Made by a program: the position numbers and the translations under genes. A stretch of 64,000 nt of DNA. Origin: Actinomadura rudentiformis. GTDB taxonomy: Bacteria; Actinomycetota; Actinomycetes; Streptosporangiales; Streptosporangiaceae. The stretch spans positions 1 through 64,000 of the forward strand of contig NZ_WBMT01000015.1 of assembly GCF_008923185.1 (NCBI RefSeq). The letters are read 5' to 3'. Below the pieces are notes generated by a model. The model was not told the origin of the DNA. It saw only the letters and a program-made list of their open reading frames with translations, and did not search any database. Below are positions 61,401 to 64,000 of the stretch, piece by piece. Positions within the stretch are counted from its first letter, which is position 1. Each line of letters starts with the position of its first letter.

Positions 61401-62287
61401 ACGCCGCCTACCGCATCGCGCTGAGCCCGGACGGGCGAAGGATGGCGGGCATCGGCAGCGCGGGCACGCTCAGCCTGTGGGACCTGACCAGGGGCGGAAC
61501 GCCGATCACCGTGCCCGCCGCCTTCCGCGGCAACCCTGAGAGCGTGGTCTTCAGTGCCGATGGCAAGCGGCTGGCGGTCGGCGGGTTCGCGATGGAGCCG
61601 CGGGTGTGGCAGCTCTCCCCGGCGGGCGGGCTGACGCGGCTTCAGGGCTGGGAGCTTGAGCCCACCGGCCGCGCCGACGGGCAGGTGGCCCTCAGCCCGG
61701 ACGGCACCCGCCTGGCCGACGTGCGCAACGACCGCACCATCGTCGTGTGGGATCTGACCCGCAGGTCGAAGCCCGAGATCCTGCGAGGCCATCGAGAGGA
61801 CATCACAGCGCTCGCCTACAGCCCCGACGGGCGGAAGTTGGCCGCGGCGGCGAGGGACGGCGCGATCCGGCTGTGGAACAGCGAGGGCTCGGGCGAGCCG
61901 ACGGCCGTGTTGCGCGGTGCGGCGAACCCGGTCCGGAAGGTGGGTTTCAGTGCCGACGGCACCTGGCTGACCACGAGCGAACCCGAGGGGAACCTGCGGT
62001 TGTGGCCGGCCACGGGCGCCGGTGACCCGTTGGAGCTGAACGGGTGGGGCGCGACCGGCGGCCTCGTGACGTTCGGGCCGGATGGGAGACGGCTCGTCCG
62101 GGCGTTCTTGCGTCCCCTGTTCTCGGGGCGTCCGCAGCTGGGGACCGGGCTCAGGACGGACCTCGTCAGGACCTGGACCTGCGAGGTGTGCGATCGCGAC
62201 GCGCGCCTGCTCGACCTGGCCAAGGCACGCCACACCCGTGAACTGACCGCCGAAGAACGCCGCGTCTTCCTCGGTCCAGACGATTGA
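58433..62287 (+). CDS. HTH - nSTAND ATPase - membrane - WD40 protein
   Basis: 1284 residues. An N-terminal HTH at ~38-105 (RLAWELRRLRDQAGRPSYRELAQRAHFSRSTLAEAANG), an nSTAND1-type NTPase at ~118-480 opening CPYPGPQPLGADEADLFFGRD, with Walker A GASGSGKSS (158-166) and Walker B VVVIDQFEEVF (206-216), then an acidic SEPAL repeat linker (~484-515), one membrane span (~548-566), the SMDPELALLLAVKAYEAEPT hinge and ~14 WD40-like blades to the C-terminal CEVC...LAKARHTRELTAEERRVF motif. Related proteins are common in Streptomyces; regulatory or defence roles are proposed for nSTAND proteins. Start ATG 58433 is moderately certain. Confidence 0.92.
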   Translation: MSEMGSRPAPDNRRQALDNGGVQLGRPEQPVDPLAGPVERLAWELRRLRDQAGRPSYRELAQRAHFSRSTLAEAANGMRLPSLEATLAYAVACGGDRAEWERRWQQAADELEQSQRRCPYPGPQPLGADEADLFFGRDQLLEELLKAVQRSPLTVLLGASGSGKSSLLGAGLLPKLTAGGTAAVLLSPGAHPLARLRDLDSDAPTVVVIDQFEEVFTLCADEDERAGFLDALARLVTSAEGTLVIGVRSDFYARCAEHPGLGALFGDAVHLTIGPVSESDLHAIVGEPASQVGLSVEPELVAAVATEAAGQVGALPLVAHALREAWDRHQDGTLRLADYRAAGGVTGIIVRTADDLYDDVEGGLRDILRAVLLRLTALGDGTEDTRRRIERDELAGIGAAGEVDAVLDRLVATRLVVVDGDTVEVAHEALIRSWLRLREWLSDDREVLLRHRRLTADADEWDRNGRGAEFLYRGSRLAAWNDESLPPVSEPALSDPAQSEPALGEPALNERPLNGALLNERERAFLAASRSEAVLNRVQTRRRVRLGRGGLGLVAAVVSVLAVLALVQAGDADTERDRATSRRLAVEARRQLSMDPELALLLAVKAYEAEPTQEADLVLRQAITDSRLRGSQSTLMRSAEGMAATPDGRRFAIWGPGAVSAELEIWSLDGTGRPRRDHRIPANGTQRIDSAAFSQDGRTLVTGDMAGKVELWDLATAGSRRVLGEVDGGSVSGVSVDRNGRVASAHTDGVRIWDPVGRRAPTELKVPGGRVRDVAFSPSGNLLATGGTDSPLRIWNVTQDRPRLEREARRGEPEQVAISPLGPWAAVVEGDVPQVWDVRERPAGEWRPQAELAPHSPKLNGLAFSPAGDRLATYGTDGVIRVWTTGSSSDPLVLRTHRGNPRGVTFGPDGRSLITIDANGSLRQWDVSAGTPALRGFPVDGVPKAVSADGRTVASVPVRADSLIHARDITIQVWDTTDGRSSLSIKGPHDAAYRIALSPDGRRMAGIGSAGTLSLWDLTRGGTPITVPAAFRGNPESVVFSADGKRLAVGGFAMEPRVWQLSPAGGLTRLQGWELEPTGRADGQVALSPDGTRLADVRNDRTIVVWDLTRRSKPEILRGHREDITALAYSPDGRKLAAAARDGAIRLWNSEGSGEPTAVLRGAANPVRKVGFSADGTWLTTSEPEGNLRLWPATGAGDPLELNGWGATGGLVTFGPDGRRLVRAFLRPLFSGRPQLGTGLRTDLVRTWTCEVCDRDARLLDLAKARHTRELTAEERRVFLGPDD

Positions 62288-62326
62288 TCTCGTTCCTCAA
62301 ATTGATCTCTTTCCCCAGAAAGAAAC

Positions 62327-62364
62327 TTGACGGGCCCGGTCGCCCCGCGTCCCGGACCCGTCAA
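62327..62364 (+). terminator. Terminator after the nSTAND gene
   Basis: TTGACGGG (62327-62334) pairs with CCCGTCAA (62357-62364), extended by CCGG/CCGG after one mismatch; 39 bp past the stop. Confidence 0.7.
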
Positions 62365-62493
62365 GGGTGCTCGGCCGCTCGCTCAGGTGATCGGGATCTT
62401 TGCCGATACCGTCACGAGATGCCGGTGGGGTGAAAGCTCGTGCACACTCCGGTCAGGCAGCGAAGCCCCTGTTGTCCGGGAGCTCTCCGTTTG

Positions 62494-62991
62494 TCAGAAG
62501 TAGAGGTAGAACTTGGCGGACCTGGCCGTCGACGGGGCCCACTGGAGCTTGAATCGCACGCCGTCCCGCACGTTGACCTTGGTGAGCGGGACGGTCCTTC
62601 CCTGCGGGGCGGTACGGGACGGAACCGTGATCCAGGGGCCCATCGGCCTGCCGTTGGGAAGGATCGCGCGCACCCTGACCGGCCGGTTGTACTGTCGCTG
62701 GACGACCTTGATGTAGATCTTGCGGAAGTGCTTGGTCGTCCGCAGCGGGGCTCCCCGGGGGTAGACGACGCGCTGGCGGGGAGACAGCTTGACCGAACGA
62801 ACCCGGGGCGCCTTGGCCTCGGCGACGTCGGTGCCATTGGCGGTGATGGCGGTGTTGGCGGTGCCCGTGTTGGCGGTAGCGTCGCCGGCGACGGCGGTGC
62901 CGGCTGTCAGGGCCGCCGCGGCGCCCAACGACGCGACGACGACGCCGGTCGCGGTCATCTGGCGTGCGAGCCGGGGAAGTGGACTGCTCAT
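62494..62991 (-). CDS. Secreted protein of unknown function
   Basis: 165 residues from ATG 62991 (AGGAAGGA upstream). Signal peptide MSSPLPRLARQMTATGVVVA...GTAVAG, a short Thr/Asn/Ala linker (ATANTGTANTAITANGT) and a basic beta-rich mature domain (RVRSVKLSPRQRVVYPRGAP, IYIKVVQRQYNRPVRVRAIL, VRFKLQWAPSTARSAKFYLYF). No Cys. No family recognised. Confidence 0.82.
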   Translation of the reverse strand: MSSPLPRLARQMTATGVVVASLGAAAALTAGTAVAGDATANTGTANTAITANGTDVAEAKAPRVRSVKLSPRQRVVYPRGAPLRTTKHFRKIYIKVVQRQYNRPVRVRAILPNGRPMGPWITVPSRTAPQGRTVPLTKVNVRDGVRFKLQWAPSTARSAKFYLYF

Positions 62992-63174
62992 CTGCTTCCT
63001 TCCTGAAACATCTGGACAGAAGACGCCGGCGACCGGGGCTGGGAACATCCGGTCGCCGGCGTGATCGATGATCCGGGGTGCCGGTTGGAAGCCGGTTGCA
63101 GATCGGTTCCTGCGCGCTTCATCTGCGGAGCGACATGCGGACTTCAGTTTCAGACAGAGGGGTATGCGAACCTC

Positions 63175-63180
63175 TATAGT
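63175..63180 (+). promoter_or_regulatory. -10 element for a leaderless transcript
   Basis: TATAGT lies exactly 7 nt upstream of ATG 63188, which would place the transcription start at the ATG. No Shine-Dalgarno is present before the ATG. A -35 is not clear (TTCAGA at 63149, spacing 20). Confidence 0.55.
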
Positions 63181-63187
63181 TCGGGTC

Positions 63188-63931
63188 ATGATCGAGGGCC
63201 GTGTGATCGAGGATCGTGGTGCCGAAGTCCGGGAGACGTGGGCCGAGCTCCTGCCCACGGGGTTCCTGCACGGCTTGCGGGAGGCCCACACGGAGGCGAC
63301 GCTCGTCGTCGCCGGTGCGCTGGACCGGGCGGCCGGCTTCAAGGAACGTTCCTTCGGCTTCACCGCCTTCGACGTCCTGGAGTCCCAGCTGGATCGGGTC
63401 TTCGGCGTGGGCACGGCCGAGGAGCCATCCGATCTCGGCGGTTCGTCCGCCGGCGCGGTCGTTCGGGATGATCTCAATGGTTCGCCCGGGTGGCGGCTGG
63501 GGCGTTATCGGGTGTTGCTCAAGCGTCATGAGTTCGGGGCGGTGCGGGCCATCCGCTGGGATCGGGAGAGCCCGACCAAGCAGGCGGTCGCCCGGCAGGA
63601 GTTCGGTGGCGATCCCCAGCTGGCCCTGGATCTCGGGTTGGCCGATCTCCATGACACGCCCGAGGTGGTGACGCTCGTTCTCGCGCACAGTGCCACCGAA
63701 GAGCCACTGGAGATGGAGCTGTTCCTGGGTCTTCCCAGGCTGAACGCCGATGGCGGGGCGGCGTGGCACTGGCTGTGGCCTTTGACCGAAGACACTCTCG
63801 GGCCCGATCCGCGCCGTAGGCTCGTGGAGCCCACCCTCCCGCTGTGGAACGACACCGATGACGATGTGCCCGTGACGCTCCACCGGCGGCCGGCTCGCAA
63901 CGCGAACACCATCGTCGAAAAGGCCCAGTGA
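63188..63931 (+). CDS. Conserved hypothetical protein
   Basis: 247 residues from ATG 63188 (MIEGRVIEDRGAEVRETWAE). Mostly soluble alpha/beta, acidic, with LLPTGFLHGLREAHTEATL and LELFLGLPRLN-type segments. No domain recognised. An in-frame ATG at 63164 would overlap the promoter. Its stop overlaps the next start (GTGA), so the two are coupled and probably functionally linked. Confidence 0.7.
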   Translation: MIEGRVIEDRGAEVRETWAELLPTGFLHGLREAHTEATLVVAGALDRAAGFKERSFGFTAFDVLESQLDRVFGVGTAEEPSDLGGSSAGAVVRDDLNGSPGWRLGRYRVLLKRHEFGAVRAIRWDRESPTKQAVARQEFGGDPQLALDLGLADLHDTPEVVTLVLAHSATEEPLEMELFLGLPRLNADGGAAWHWLWPLTEDTLGPDPRRRLVEPTLPLWNDTDDDVPVTLHRRPARNANTIVEKAQ

Positions 63932-64000
63932 ACACCACCGATGACCGCGCGGAACAGACAGCCAGGCGCCTCACCGAGGCCCGGCTGCTGTTCGACTGCG
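63928..64000 (+). CDS. Start of a coupled downstream gene (partial)
   Basis: GTG 63928 overlaps the preceding stop. Visible residues are VNTTDDRAEQTARRLTEARL then LFDC before the window ends. The RLTEARLLFD pattern could begin an XRE/ImmA-type regulator, but too little is present to say. Confidence 0.5.
   Translation, partial: MNTTDDRAEQTARRLTEARLLFDC

Overview
The window is about 70% GC, uses GTG, TTG and ATG starts, and carries the gene order around an actinobacterial replication origin: rsmG-parA-parB on one side, khpB(jag)-yidC-yidD-rnpA-rpmH, then dnaA-dnaN-gnd-recF-dciA-gyrB-gyrA-DUF3566-tRNA-Ile. Gene content (PadR-ino1, DUF6049-murJ-pseudokinase, sigM-anti-sigma, trxBA) resembles filamentous Actinobacteria of the Streptosporangiales/Streptomyces type. 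The genus is not determinable from the sequence alone.

Layout. 1-11 kb: N-terminus of a probable penicillin-binding protein, DUF5318, a PadR regulator under a large palindrome, inositol-3-phosphate synthase, an oligopeptide-type lipoprotein, a Rid-family protein, an MFS transporter, bioA, cca and a YbaK-like deacylase. 11-23 kb: cell-envelope block (DUF6049, MurJ, an extracytoplasmic-tailed pseudokinase), a frameshifted secreted-protein gene, sigM and its zinc-finger anti-sigma factor, a 32-copy 17-bp minisatellite, a dienelactone-hydrolase-like enzyme, trxB and trxA. 23-30 kb: small regulators and enzymes (TetR, F420-type nitroreductase, DedA, GNAT, aminotransferase, D-Ala-D-Ala ligase). 30-33.8 kb: a decayed stretch with two parS-like sites, broken gene remnants and a degenerate IS481-family element. 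33.8-56 kb: parABS and the replication-initiation core. 56-64 kb: past tRNA-Ile the core order ends and an accessory segment begins, with a 24-residue Cys-terminal peptide, a frameshifted transporter, a SARP regulator, a large HTH-nSTAND-WD40 protein, a secreted protein and a leaderless hypothetical gene.

Functionally the centre is chromosome initiation and segregation: DnaA, its boxes, the sliding clamp, RecF, a DciA-like helicase loader, gyrase, and ParA/ParB with three parS-like sites within 5.6 kb. The surrounding genes serve translation (cca, rnpA, rpmH, tRNA), membrane insertion (yidC, yidD, khpB), cell-wall precursor export (murJ, ddl, PBP) and redox control (trxA/trxB, sigM).

Most unusual features: a DnaA of 832 residues whose ~400-residue linker is a Tyr/Gly/Gln plus Gly/Arg-rich low-complexity region; a ~458-bp out-of-frame overlap between DUF6049 and murJ; unrelated tandem minisatellites in at least seven gaps between housekeeping genes; two gene remnants that appear to have lost their start codon just after a preserved Shine-Dalgarno; and a decayed peptide locus beside a SARP/nSTAND pair.
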